Shown here in pieces: positions 7,649 through 15,808 of a DNA stretch of 36,660 nucleotides (position 1 is the first letter of the stretch; each line of letters begins with the position of its first letter). This DNA is from Ferruginibacter sp. (GTDB lineage Bacteria > Bacteroidota > Bacteroidia > Chitinophagales > Chitinophagaceae): assembly GCA_025350645.1 (NCBI GenBank), contig JANXXM010000128.1, positions 1 through 36,660 of the forward strand, given 5' to 3'. The notes beneath the pieces were generated by a model. That model had not been told where the DNA came from and searched no databases. It saw nothing but the letters and a program-made list of their open reading frames with translations. A program made the position numbers and the translations under genes.

Positions 7649-8062
7649 TTATAGGATCAATACAAAAGAACCCGCTATTATCAACCCTGCGCCTACAGCG
7701 GTTTTTAAGGTAAGTGTTTCTCCTAAAAATATAATTGAAAGCATTATGGTAAGCGCAAGGCTCAATTTATCTACTGTAGCCACCTGCGATAATTTCCCTA
7801 TTTGCATGGCTCTAAAATAAAATATCCAGGAGAGCCCTGTTGCTACTCCTGATAAAATTAAAAAAATCCAGTTTTGTTTACTTAGGATTTGTATAGAACT
7901 TATATTTCCTTTAAAAAGTACAATTGCCCAAGACAGAAATAATATTATTACTGTTCGTATTGCTGTAGCAAGATCTGAGTTAACACCGACTAACCCTTTC
8001 TTTGCAAAAATAGCAGTGAGTGAGGCAAATAAAGCAGAGAGTAAAGCATACATCCACCACAT
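7649..8062 (-). CDS. half-size EamA/DMT-family transporter
   Basis: A 137-residue integral membrane protein with one EamA repeat: four to five hydrophobic segments from the N-terminal MWWMYALLSALFASLTAIFAKKG to the C-terminal AGLIIAGSFVLIL, with the family patterns FYFRAMQIG and FLGETLT. Most EamA transporters carry two such repeats (about 300 residues), so this one probably works as a homodimer in the inner membrane, like small multidrug transporters. The substrate is unknown. The ATG at 8062 or the one three codons in could both serve as start. Confidence 0.85.
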   Translation of the reverse strand: MWWMYALLSALFASLTAIFAKKGLVGVNSDLATAIRTVIILFLSWAIVLFKGNISSIQILSKQNWIFLILSGVATGLSWIFYFRAMQIGKLSQVATVDKLSLALTIMLSIIFLGETLTLKTAVGAGLIIAGSFVLIL

Positions 8063-8217
8063 AGAAAATAATTTACTGTAGTTTTAAATAACCATACCTC
8101 ATTTTTAATAAATAGTTTTATTGAGTTAAACCGCTGCACAAAATTATGTACCTAATCATGTATTTTTTGTGGAAAATTTAATTTAAAATACATACAAATT
8201 TTAAGAGCGAAAAAGTG

Positions 8218-9138
8218 TTAGTTGTTTGCAGCATTTTTTTCTTCTATCCATTTATTTCTGCCCCAGTTTTTTATTACATGTTTCTCGCTGTGGTAAGACG
8301 AGCGTACCAACGGTCCGCTTTCTACATAATCTAACCCAAGCTGGTAGCCAATTTCCCTATATTCTGCAAATTCATCGGGGTGAATAAAACGTTCTACTTT
8401 TAAGTGCTTCTTTGTAGGCTGCAGGTATTGCCCAATGGTAACTACATCTACTCCACTGTTATACAAATCTGTAAGGGTTTGTACAACTTCTTCTTTTGCC
8501 TCGCCCAGGCCCAGCATTATACCACTTTTGGTACGCATACCGCCTTCTTTTAAAATCTTAAGGGTTTGCATACTTTGCCAGTATTTGGCTTGTACCCTTA
8601 CTTGTTTGGTAAGGCGTTCCGTAGTTTCTATATTATGGCTCACCACATCCGGCGCAGCTTCTATAATGCGTTGTATATTTTCTTTTTCGGCCTTAAAATC
8701 GGGTATAAGCGTTTCCAATGTAGTATCAGGATTTAATGCATTTACTGCCTTTATGGTATTTTGCCAGATAATACTACCCCCATCTTTCAACTCATCTCTG
8801 TCTACAGAAGTTATTACCGCATGTTTTACTTTCATTAAATGAATGGCTTCTGCTACACGTTGAGGCTCGTCCCAATCTACAGCATCTGGCCTGCCTGTGG
8901 CTACTGCACAAAAGCCGCAACTTCTTGTACAAATATTACCCAGTATCATAAAAGTAGCTGTGCCTGCGCCCCAGCATTCGCCCATGTTTGGACAGTTTCC
9001 ACTTTCGCAGATGGTATGAAGTTTATGGGTATCTACTAGCCCTCGTACGTGCTTATATTCTGCGCCTATGGGCAACTTTACCCTTAGCCAATCTGGTTTT
9101 TTTATTTTTTGCTCCTCTGTAATTAGTTGATCTTGCAT
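8218..9138 (-). CDS. lipA: lipoyl synthase
   Basis: Radical-SAM enzyme that inserts two sulfurs into octanoyl groups on lipoyl domains of 2-oxoacid dehydrogenases and GcvH. It has both iron-sulfur cluster motifs: the auxiliary C-x4-C-x5-C (Cys 44, 49, 55, in [12 protein letters not shown]) and the radical-SAM CxxxCxxC (Cys 70, 74, 77, in CTRSCGFC). The C-terminal RSSYHSE carries the Ser that ligates the auxiliary cluster. At 306 residues it is the normal size. It stands alone with its own -7 box; lipB is not in the window. The product is needed by the PDH complex, whose E1-beta gene lies 15 kb downstream. Confidence 0.98.
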   Translation of the reverse strand: MQDQLITEEQKIKKPDWLRVKLPIGAEYKHVRGLVDTHKLHTICESGNCPNMGECWGAGTATFMILGNICTRSCGFCAVATGRPDAVDWDEPQRVAEAIHLMKVKHAVITSVDRDELKDGGSIIWQNTIKAVNALNPDTTLETLIPDFKAEKENIQRIIEAAPDVVSHNIETTERLTKQVRVQAKYWQSMQTLKILKEGGMRTKSGIMLGLGEAKEEVVQTLTDLYNSGVDVVTIGQYLQPTKKHLKVERFIHPDEFAEYREIGYQLGLDYVESGPLVRSSYHSEKHVIKNWGRNKWIEEKNAANN

Positions 9139-9172
9139 AACAGTCTTAATCTATTATCGTAATTGTATACTG

Positions 9173-9180
9173 CAAAGTTA
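9173..9180 (-). promoter_or_regulatory. lipA promoter -7 box
   Basis: TAACTTTG on the minus strand matches TAnnTTTG, 34 bases upstream of the lipA ATG. No convincing -33 element is visible. Confidence 0.4.
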
Positions 9181-9205
9181 TTGTAAGCTTTGCGTTAATA
9201 AAGGA

Positions 9206-10003
9206 TTATTTTCTTTTACCAAAGATGATGGCAACAAAGGCAGAAAAGAAAAATTGCCTGTTTTTTTGGAAAGCAATCTGTGAAACTTTTTTGCTATAAA
9301 ATTCTCCTGTAAGTCCTACTTCCAATGCGCTTACCATTTCATTGTATTTTCCATAATCAAAACGAAGGGCAGCTTTTGCATACACACCCGGGTTTACTTT
9401 TATTTTATTAAAACCCGTACCTGCTGATGGACCCCCAATAATTCTTCCTGGATTTAAAAAAGCAGCACTATCATCTTTTATACCTACATAAACTGTTTGG
9501 CCTGCGCTGTCTACTGCTACTTTATATGGTCGTAGTAAACCGAGAATTAGTCCACCACCAGCATTTGCTGAAATGCTTACCCCGTTTTTGTTACTTTTAT
9601 TACCCAGTAAAAATTGCTCCTGCACTCCAAGTTTTACAGGGTAAAAAAAATTTGTTTTACCATAAATAAAAGGTACTGATCTGCCAAAGTTGGAGAGATT
9701 TTGCTGTTTGGCTTCTTTGGGGTGCTTACGTTCTGAAATATCCAGTTGAAACAAAAGTCCCTTTTTTACAGATTGTGCTCTTCCTATTTCTAAAAAAGCA
9801 CCATAGCCATCTGTGGTAAGTTTTATACCACCGGAGAATTGTTTCTTATAAGTTATTACTCCTTCTTCTTCCTGTTTTACAATTTTTGTAATACGAATTT
9901 TTCTCTGCTCTCTCCTATCTTCTTTTTTACTTTTTGGTTTTTCCTGTGCCATTGCATTAAAAGATAATGCTATAATCGTTATTAAGAAAAATATTTTATT
10001 CAT
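9206..10003 (-). CDS. secreted beta-rich hypothetical protein, possible outer-membrane barrel
   Basis: A 265-residue protein with a type I signal peptide (MNKIFFLITIIALSFNAMAQ, cleavage likely after AMA). A very basic segment follows (KSKKEDRREQRKIRITKIVK). The remainder is Gly/aromatic-rich with alternating hydrophobic residues, for example GGIKLTTDGYGAFLEIG and the terminal FFFSAFVAIIFG, which fits a small outer-membrane beta-barrel. I do not recognise a named family. It reads the same way as lipA, 67 bases upstream of it, but lipA has its own -7 box, so co-transcription is uncertain. Confidence 0.7.
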   Translation of the reverse strand: MNKIFFLITIIALSFNAMAQEKPKSKKEDRREQRKIRITKIVKQEEEGVITYKKQFSGGIKLTTDGYGAFLEIGRAQSVKKGLLFQLDISERKHPKEAKQQNLSNFGRSVPFIYGKTNFFYPVKLGVQEQFLLGNKSNKNGVSISANAGGGLILGLLRPYKVAVDSAGQTVYVGIKDDSAAFLNPGRIIGGPSAGTGFNKIKVNPGVYAKAALRFDYGKYNEMVSALEVGLTGEFYSKKVSQIAFQKNRQFFFSAFVAIIFGKRK

Positions 10004-10101
10004 GTAATGTTTTTAACTAAGTAAATTTATGTAAAAATACTTACTAACTGTACATCAGCAATTGTAAAATATAATTACACATAAATAAAATTTAAAAAAA
10101 T

Positions 10102-10509
10102 ATGACCTCATCCATAATATACAAAGGCGGCCTAAGGTGCCAAGCCGTGCATGTACAAAGCCAAAGTATGATAGAAACAGATGCACCGGTAGATAATAAA
10201 GGAAAAGGAGAAAGATTTAGCCCAACAGATTTGCTCTGTGTTTCGCTGGCAACTTGTATTGTAACCACTATGGGTATAAAAGCTGCAGACATGCAGATAG
10301 ACATTGCGGGTACAACAATGGAGGTAACTAAACACATGATAATGGAACCAAGGAGTGTGGGGAAAATTGAGATAGCAATTCACATGGCACACCCTGAAAT
10401 TATTTCTGAAAAAGATAAAACCATATTGGAAAGAGCAGCTAATAACTGCCCCGTTAAAAAAAGTCTTAATGCTAATGTGATAGTGGATGTAAAATATTTT
10501 TGGAAATAA
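10102..10509 (+). CDS. OsmC/Ohr-family protein
   Basis: A 135-residue cytoplasmic protein of the OsmC fold, thiol-dependent peroxidases that reduce organic hydroperoxides. It shows the family helix with LLCVSLATCIVTTM, containing Cys 52, and the second conserved Cys 116 in ANNCPVKKSL; these would be the peroxidatic and resolving residues. The conserved FSPTDLL precedes the helix. It resembles OsmC-like proteins more than Ohr in length and motif spacing. It is monocistronic, between two minus-strand genes; no clear promoter box is seen in its AT-rich upstream region. Confidence 0.9.
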   Translation: MTSSIIYKGGLRCQAVHVQSQSMIETDAPVDNKGKGERFSPTDLLCVSLATCIVTTMGIKAADMQIDIAGTTMEVTKHMIMEPRSVGKIEIAIHMAHPEIISEKDKTILERAANNCPVKKSLNANVIVDVKYFWK

Positions 10510-10596
10510 AGTTTGGCTTTTACTGAATGAAATAGTTTACTACGTAAGCTGTTTTAATATGGTATAGTTCATAGTAATTAAAAGTAGAAACATCTT

Positions 10597-11853
10597 TTAT
10601 TCCTTCAATATTTTATTGCCTACAGCACATTGGAGACAAAGTTTTTTGCTGCAATATTTATTTTTAAGTTGTAGAAGAGCCTGAGAATCGTAAGCCGTTT
10701 TATTTTCTATACCCAGTGCCTCAAAGCCTTTGGTGATATGGTTTTTTTCTGGAGGTAATGAGGCTGCCCATTGCAAAGCTTTATCTTTATAACTTTCATT
10801 ATTGTGATACCAGCCATAAGCATACAGTACAGGTATGAGTGTATTTAAAATAATATTCTCCGTCATTTGCTTTCCCAAAACTTTCTTTTTAAAGGCAGAG
10901 GCTTCATTAAAAGTGTAATGATAATGCCAGTAATCATTTGCTGTTACATCAAAAAGTTTAAGCACTTCCTTTACGTTTTCTGTTTCTTTAACAACAGAAA
11001 ATAAATGATTGCTGTTATAAATCAATGCTGCCAGTTGTGCAAGCCTTATGGTGGGGAAATTTGCGGGCCGCATTCTTAAAAAATGCACAGGATAATGAAT
11101 GGGAACCAGCCTATATTTCTTTTGCAAAAAAGCATACTCTTTCTGCAGCATTATGGGATAATCTTCTTCAAATTTATTTTGTAAAAGCCCTGCCTGCCCC
11201 AGCAGCAGCGCTTCAAGTTGTACTACATTATTTTTGTGCTTACCTATAATTTTTAAAGGCAAAGAGGCTGCAATTGTTTCAAAAGCATCGCTGTTTAAAG
11301 TTACACCAAAATTTCTCGCCAGTTTTTGCCAGAAAACTTCTTCCCAGTGTTGTGTATTTTTCTGAAGCTGTGTAATAATATCTTCGGCTTTTTGCTGTAG
11401 TCTTTCTATCAGCATCCTGTTTTTCCAGGCGGTAAAGCCAATATTGCTCATTTTATGAATATGCTCCTGGCATGGAATAAAAGCCTGGCTATGCATCATC
11501 GTTTCATATTTGGCCAGCAGCAGGTGAGATATTCTGTGCTTTAACTCCAGAACGGGCATTTTTAAACCAAGTTCTTTATCATTTTCCCACACTACGTGCA
11601 GTATACAATTTTTATAATTTTTATCATGGCTATGACCATGTTGTTTCCAATCACTGGCTTTTACGTGTAGTTCTATACTGCCCGCCAGTACTGTATCTCC
11701 GCACTTTACCTGTGCATTTAAAAAATCAGGCCCCTGTTGTGTATTTAGTAAGCCAGCATAAATTATCTGCAGCGGTTCCCCCATGACTGTGCAAAGGTTT
11801 CCCTTATTATAATATTGAAATTGCCATATAAACTGAAAGAGACGTTCGGTCAT
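10597..11853 (-). CDS. DUF2851 family protein
   Basis: A 418-residue cytoplasmic protein matching the Bacteroidota DUF2851 family: N-terminal ERLFQFIWQFQYY, then GPDFLNAQVKCGDTVLAGSIELHVKASDW and HDKNYKNCILHVVWEND, and a later RMRPANFPTIRLAQLAAL. The N-terminal part looks like a nuclease- or nucleic-acid-binding-type beta core with conserved E and H residues, but the function is not established. The C-terminus has a cysteine cluster (CSKKLCLQC) that could bind metal. It lies 96 bases downstream of maf on the same strand and may share its transcript. Confidence 0.88.
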   Translation of the reverse strand: MTERLFQFIWQFQYYNKGNLCTVMGEPLQIIYAGLLNTQQGPDFLNAQVKCGDTVLAGSIELHVKASDWKQHGHSHDKNYKNCILHVVWENDKELGLKMPVLELKHRISHLLLAKYETMMHSQAFIPCQEHIHKMSNIGFTAWKNRMLIERLQQKAEDIITQLQKNTQHWEEVFWQKLARNFGVTLNSDAFETIAASLPLKIIGKHKNNVVQLEALLLGQAGLLQNKFEEDYPIMLQKEYAFLQKKYRLVPIHYPVHFLRMRPANFPTIRLAQLAALIYNSNHLFSVVKETENVKEVLKLFDVTANDYWHYHYTFNEASAFKKKVLGKQMTENIILNTLIPVLYAYGWYHNNESYKDKALQWAASLPPEKNHITKGFEALGIENKTAYDSQALLQLKNKYCSKKLCLQCAVGNKILKE

Positions 11854-11949
11854 AAGTAACCATAAATAATTAATAACAGTGCATATTCTACTATTGCTCC
11901 ATTATCTGGTATTAGTAAATTGGTAAATACAATTTAAACACATTATTAC

Positions 11950-12519
11950 TTATTGCTCTAATAAATTATTAATTTCTTTTACTACCCTACTTATAGGCAG
12001 CCCCATTACATTATAAAAATCGCCGTTTATTTTTTTTATTCCCACAGCTCCTATCCACTCCTGTATGGCATAAGCTCCTGCTTTATCGTAAGGTTTATAA
12101 GCATCTACATAAAAAATGATTTGCTGCTGGCTAAGTTCATTAAAATAAACTGCAGTAGTATCATAAAAGGACCGCTCTGTTTCTCTAAAAAGTATGCAAA
12201 CGCCCGTTATTACTTTATGATGATTATCCTGCAGGGCAGTAAGAATCTTTATAGCATCGTCCCTGTCTTTTGGTTTTCCAATAAGTAATCCATCGCATAC
12301 AACTATGGTATCTGCAGCGAGTATAAGCTTCTCATTTCCTTTAATTTTTTGTACGGCAAACGCTTTTTGTTCAGCAATGTGTACGGCTGCTTCTTCAAAA
12401 GAAAGCCCTTCAGGAAAACTTTCATCCGTATCGCTTACTACTACTTCAAATTTAATTTCGGCAAGGTTTAAAAGTTCTTTTCTTCTGGGCGATTGTGATG
12501 CAAGTATTATTTTTTCCAT
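11950..12519 (-). CDS. maf: Maf-family nucleoside triphosphate pyrophosphatase
   Basis: House-cleaning enzyme that hydrolyses non-canonical or excess NTPs (dTTP/UTP type) to NMP and PPi. At 189 residues it has the N-terminal signature ASQSPRRKELL (7-17), the SDTDESFP segment, the catalytic Asp at about 70 in LILAADTIVV, and GKPKDRDDA, followed by VITGVCI and KAGAYAIQEW. The two-residue specificity features look like the YhdE (dTTPase/UTPase) subgroup, but that is inference. Its start lies 8 bases after the stop of the prenyltransferase gene, so the two are almost certainly one operon. Confidence 0.95.
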   Translation of the reverse strand: MEKIILASQSPRRKELLNLAEIKFEVVVSDTDESFPEGLSFEEAAVHIAEQKAFAVQKIKGNEKLILAADTIVVCDGLLIGKPKDRDDAIKILTALQDNHHKVITGVCILFRETERSFYDTTAVYFNELSQQQIIFYVDAYKPYDKAGAYAIQEWIGAVGIKKINGDFYNVMGLPISRVVKEINNLLEQ

Positions 12520-12527
12520 AAAATTTT

Positions 12528-13472
12528 TTAATGGGGAAATATAAAAAACAGCATAGATATTATACCGGCAAGCGTAACTGCTTTTACCATATTGCTCAGC
12601 AAATGATACTGAGCAGGTGTAGCAGCAGCATATAGTTTTTTAAGAATATACCCGAGTGGCAAAATACAAAATATAAAAACATACAAAGCAGCGAGCCACC
12701 ACCCTGCCTGCCATGCGTACAATGAAACTGTAGTGAGTGCGGCTATGCACACCACCAGCCATACTGCTGTAAAAACTTTGGATGCCGGCACACCCCACAC
12801 AATAGGCATTGTACGACAATGATATTTTCTATCGCCATCCATATCTTCCATATCTTTTATTACCTCCCTTACCAGCGAAATAATAAATGCAAAACCAGAA
12901 AATAATATGGTGAACTTAAATAATTTTCTTGCATTAAAACCATTTATATCTGCCCAGCCATTGAGCCGGAAAAAATCTGCACCGGCAAAAAAATACACTA
13001 CAATAATTACCCATGCAGTAAGTGCCGCAATAATAATATTACCGGTTAAAATTTTCTTTTTAAAAGTAGTGGAATAAAACCATAGGAATACCACGCAGGC
13101 AAAATTGGCTCCTGATATAATCCACAAACCAGTTTTAAAACTGATGTAAGTACTTAACGACATACCGACTGCAGATAATATCCAATGCCACAAAATAGCC
13201 CAGCGGCGTTTGATATGTTTGTCTATAATAAGTTTGGCAGGCTTGTTTATACTATCAATTTGCACATCAAAATAATCGTTTATAATATACCCAGCCGCTG
13301 CAATACATATAGATGCGGTAATGAGCATGCCAAATAAAATATGCGAACGGGTATCTGCTGCATTTGCCAGCAGCGGTACATAAATGCAATAATAAAAAAG
13401 CAACTGGGTTATTATTATAAAAACCAGGTTTGGCCAGCGTATTAATTTAAAAAAAGCAACAATTGATTTCAT
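12528..13472 (-). CDS. UbiA-family prenyltransferase (geranylgeranylglycerol-phosphate geranylgeranyltransferase-like)
   Basis: A 314-residue polytopic membrane prenyltransferase with about nine hydrophobic segments. The first Asp-rich motif NDYFDVQID (65-73) binds prenyl diphosphate through Mg2+; the second is DMEDMDGDRKYHCRTMP. In Bacteroidota this subgroup is usually annotated as geranylgeranylglycerol-phosphate geranylgeranyltransferase, the second enzyme of archaeal-type ether lipid synthesis, though its real acceptor in bacteria is less certain; menaquinone or haem-related UbiA relatives are alternatives. The next genes, maf and possibly DUF2851, follow closely. A TATTTTTG -7 box lies just upstream. 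Confidence 0.85.
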   Translation of the reverse strand: MKSIVAFFKLIRWPNLVFIIITQLLFYYCIYVPLLANAADTRSHILFGMLITASICIAAAGYIINDYFDVQIDSINKPAKLIIDKHIKRRWAILWHWILSAVGMSLSTYISFKTGLWIISGANFACVVFLWFYSTTFKKKILTGNIIIAALTAWVIIVVYFFAGADFFRLNGWADINGFNARKLFKFTILFSGFAFIISLVREVIKDMEDMDGDRKYHCRTMPIVWGVPASKVFTAVWLVVCIAALTTVSLYAWQAGWWLAALYVFIFCILPLGYILKKLYAAATPAQYHLLSNMVKAVTLAGIISMLFFIFPH

Positions 13473-13488
13473 TGAAAAGTTTGCCGGG

Positions 13489-13496
13489 CAAAAATA
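13489..13496 (-). promoter_or_regulatory. -7 box upstream of the prenyltransferase-maf operon
   Basis: TATTTTTG on the minus strand fits TAnnTTTG, 17 bases upstream of the ATG, implying a leader of about 10 bases. No -33 TTG at the expected distance. Confidence 0.35.
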
Positions 13497-13784
13497 AACA
13501 TTGAGGAGTGTAAATAATTATAAAATTTAAAATGATGAATGAGAAAATTATATGTATCTATTCAATATTATACTGCAACAACATTTTTTTATATTTTTCA
13601 AAAAGAAATACCGTACTATTTTAAGGTTACCAATGTTACATATTCGTTTTCACTAACAATGGTTAATTTTTTTAACCTATTGATTTTAAAAACAAAAAAG
13701 TATTTGATGCAGAACCCAAAAACTATGTTTAATATAATATTCCTATAATATTCTAAGCTGACAAAAAGATTAAAAGATGGGAGG
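13497..13784. other. gene-free AT-rich interval
   Basis: Between the prenyltransferase promoter and the tRNA-Cys terminator I see no convincing gene. A 69-codon frame (13539-13748) is Phe/Tyr/Ile-rich, as expected of random AT-rich sequence. A small hairpin GGTTAA (13671-13676)/TTAACC (13682-13687) is the only clear structure. Confidence 0.5.
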
Positions 13785-13816
13785 AAATAAAAAAGGATTA
13801 TCCATATAGATAACCC
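13785..13816 (-). terminator. intrinsic terminator of tRNA-Cys
   Basis: On the minus strand GGGTTATC pairs with GATAATCC (plus positions 13809-13816 and 13795-13802) around a 6-nt loop, followed by a T-rich run. It begins 10 bases past the tRNA 3' end. Confidence 0.7.
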
Positions 13817-13825
13817 TTATGCCGG

Positions 13826-13896
13826 AGGTCCCTAGCGGATTCGAACCGCTGTAGCAGCTTTTGCAGAGCTGTGCCTAGCCACTCGGCCAAAGGACC
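13826..13896 (-). tRNA. tRNA-Cys (anticodon GCA)
   Basis: The minus strand folds as a 71-nt cloverleaf. The acceptor GGTCCTT pairs with AGGGACC over 7 bp with one T-G wobble. The D arm contains GCCGAGTGGCTAGGC. The anticodon stem CAGCT/AGCTG encloses the loop CTGCAAA, giving anticodon GCA (plus 13862-13864). The T arm is AGCGGTTCGAATCCGCT. The discriminator base is U, the identity element of tRNA-Cys. CCA is not encoded (CCG follows the discriminator). It is transcribed alone and followed by its own terminator. Confidence 0.97.
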
Positions 13897-13958
13897 TTTA
13901 AAATTTTAGCAGCAATATTTATTTTATTATTTTAAATAAACTGCTGATTTGAGATTTG

Positions 13959-13966
13959 CAAAAATA
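13959..13966 (-). promoter_or_regulatory. candidate tRNA-Cys promoter -7 box
   Basis: TATTTTTG on the minus strand fits TAnnTTTG, about 62 bases upstream of the tRNA 5' end. The leader between them contains AGCAG (13908-13912) and CTGCT (13941-13945), which together with TTTATTT/AAATAAA can form a bulged hairpin. Confidence 0.3.
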
Positions 13967-14025
13967 AGGGAATTTTTAAAAGATTTATAAATAAATAATC
14001 GAAATTGAGCGCTTAAACATTAAAT

Positions 14026-14904
14026 ATGAACCCAATAGCAGCATCGGAACTGATAATAAATAACAGAGGCGCCGTATACCATGTAAACTGCAGACCAGAA
14101 GAAATTGCAAATACCATTATTACTGTAGGCGACCCAGACAGGGTGAGCGAAGTAAGTAAGCATTTTGATAGCATTGAATACAAAAATCAGCATCGGGAAT
14201 TTGTAACTCATACCGGATACATTGGTAAAAAAAGGTTATCTGTAACAAGCACAGGCATTGGGCCGGATAATATTGACATTGTATTGAATGAACTGGATGC
14301 GCTGGTAAATATAGATTTTGAAACAAGAACCATAAAAGAAAATCTCACCACTTTAAATATTATTCGGGTAGGCACATCGGGCTCGTTACAAAAAGAAATA
14401 CCGGTAGATAGTTTTGTAGCAAGCACCCATGGACTGGGGCTGGATAATCTTCTGCATTTTTACAGGCATAGCGGCAATGAAGAAGAAAAACAATTACAGC
14501 AGGCATTTGTAACGCATACTCAAATGAATACTATAACGACGCCTTACATAACGGGTGCAAGTGCATCGCTCATTAAAGAATTTGTAAAAGATTTTCACCA
14601 AGGTATAACAGTAACCTGCCCCGGTTTTTATGGGCCACAGGGGCGTGTGCTGCGGCTGGGACTTGCACAACCTAATTTAATTGACAGCCTCACTTCATTT
14701 ACATTTGGCAATCATCGTATCAGCAATTTCGAAATGGAAACCTCTGCCATTTACGGCTTAGGCAAAATACTGGGGCACCATTGCTTATCTTTAAGCGCTA
14801 TCGTTGCAAACCGCATCAGTAAAGAGTTTAGCAAAGATGGCAATGCAGCCGTAGAAAATTTAATTATAAAAACGCTGGAGATTGTAGAAAAAACTGCTTA
14901 CTAG
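14026..14904 (+). CDS. nucleoside phosphorylase (uridine phosphorylase-like)
   Basis: Cytoplasmic PNP/UDP-family phosphorylase that cleaves a nucleoside with phosphate to base and (deoxy)ribose-1-phosphate. At 292 residues the family marks are VGDPDRV near residue 36 (phosphate-binding Gly-Asp-Pro), STGIGPDNIDIV, the IIRVGTSGSLQ segment, and FEMETSAIYGLG with the Glu-Met-Glu that contacts the ribose. The active-site pattern and length are nearest to uridine phosphorylases, but the nucleobase specificity is not certain. It is transcribed divergently from tRNA-Cys and not closely linked to the dapF operon that follows 112 bases later. Confidence 0.92.
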   Translation: MNPIAASELIINNRGAVYHVNCRPEEIANTIITVGDPDRVSEVSKHFDSIEYKNQHREFVTHTGYIGKKRLSVTSTGIGPDNIDIVLNELDALVNIDFETRTIKENLTTLNIIRVGTSGSLQKEIPVDSFVASTHGLGLDNLLHFYRHSGNEEEKQLQQAFVTHTQMNTITTPYITGASASLIKEFVKDFHQGITVTCPGFYGPQGRVLRLGLAQPNLIDSLTSFTFGNHRISNFEMETSAIYGLGKILGHHCLSLSAIVANRISKEFSKDGNAAVENLIIKTLEIVEKTAY

Positions 14905-14942
14905 CAAAATCCATTACACAACGCATATAAAGCACAAAAAAC

Positions 14943-14976
14943 TTTTTGAAATTTACTTCTCTTTACAATTACTTTG
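14943..14976 (+). promoter_or_regulatory. candidate dapF operon promoter
   Basis: TACTTTG (14970-14976), a one-base-shorter variant of TAnnTTTG, lies about 40 bases upstream of the dapF ATG. TTTTTG (14943-14948) is 21 bases upstream of it, a fitting distance for the -33 element. Confidence 0.3.
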
Positions 14977-15016
14977 CTGGAGCGGTATTGGATGAATAAA
15001 CCATTAAAAACTACCA

Positions 15017-15799
15017 ATGGAAATAACTTTTTACAAATACCAGGGCACAGGAAACGATTTTATAATTATTGATAACAGAGAGGAGTTGTACAATAATATT
15101 ATTTCTGAAACCATAAAGCATTTATGTAATAGAAAATTTGGAATAGGTGCAGATGGTCTTATGCTCCTTAACAATAAAACCGGCTACGATTTTGAAATGA
15201 TCTACTATAATGCAGATGGTAACCCAAGTACAATGTGTGGTAATGGTGGCAGGTGTATGATACGTTTTGCCAACAACATGGGCATTCATAAAACAGTGTA
15301 TTCTTTTTTAGCAATAGATGGAGAGCATGAAGGAGAAATAGATCAGCATAAAAGCATACGATTAAAAATGAATAATGTTTCAGCGGTAAAAGATCACTTA
15401 TCGCATGCAATATTAGATACAGGTTCTCCCCACTACGTAAAATTTATTACAGATGTAAGAAGAATAAATGTAAAGGAAGAAGGCGCTGAAATACGCTACA
15501 GTAAAGCATTTAAAGATAATGGTATAAATGTAAATTTTGTAGAAAACATCGGTCCTGCTTCTATTCTTGTACGCACATACGAGCGTGGAGTGGAAGATGA
15601 AACGCTTAGCTGTGGTACAGGTGTAACGGCCGCTGCACTCATGAGTGCACACAACGACCTCGGCTTTAACGAAGTAAATGTGCAAACACCTGGTGGCAAA
15701 TTAACCGTAGAATTTACAAAAATAAATGAGCATACATTTGCGGATATTTGGCTTTGCGGTCCTGCAGATTTTGTTTTTACAGGCACCGTAAATATTTAA
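15017..15799 (+). CDS. dapF: diaminopimelate epimerase
   Basis: Cofactor-independent epimerase converting LL- to meso-diaminopimelate for lysine and peptidoglycan synthesis. The catalytic thiol pair is present: Cys 74 in MCGNGGRC and Cys 199 in LSCGTGVTAAAL. The N-terminal KYQGTGNDFIIID and the central NADGNPS substrate region are standard. At 260 residues it is full length. It is first in a tight operon: corA starts 9 bases after its stop and a Nudix gene 5 bases after corA. Confidence 0.98.
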   Translation: MEITFYKYQGTGNDFIIIDNREELYNNIISETIKHLCNRKFGIGADGLMLLNNKTGYDFEMIYYNADGNPSTMCGNGGRCMIRFANNMGIHKTVYSFLAIDGEHEGEIDQHKSIRLKMNNVSAVKDHLSHAILDTGSPHYVKFITDVRRINVKEEGAEIRYSKAFKDNGINVNFVENIGPASILVRTYERGVEDETLSCGTGVTAAALMSAHNDLGFNEVNVQTPGGKLTVEFTKINEHTFADIWLCGPADFVFTGTVNI

Positions 15800-15808
15800 T
15801 AAAAAAGT

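Noticed and set aside
8839-9039. 66-codon plus-strand frame opposite lipA
   Set aside because: It is a shadow of the lipA reading frame with Cys-rich translation caused by the antisense of conserved codons.
13539-13748. 69-codon frame between the prenyltransferase gene and tRNA-Cys
   Set aside because: Composition is dominated by Phe, Tyr, Ile, Asn and Lys as expected of random AT-rich DNA, and there is no promoter, terminator or recognisable motif.
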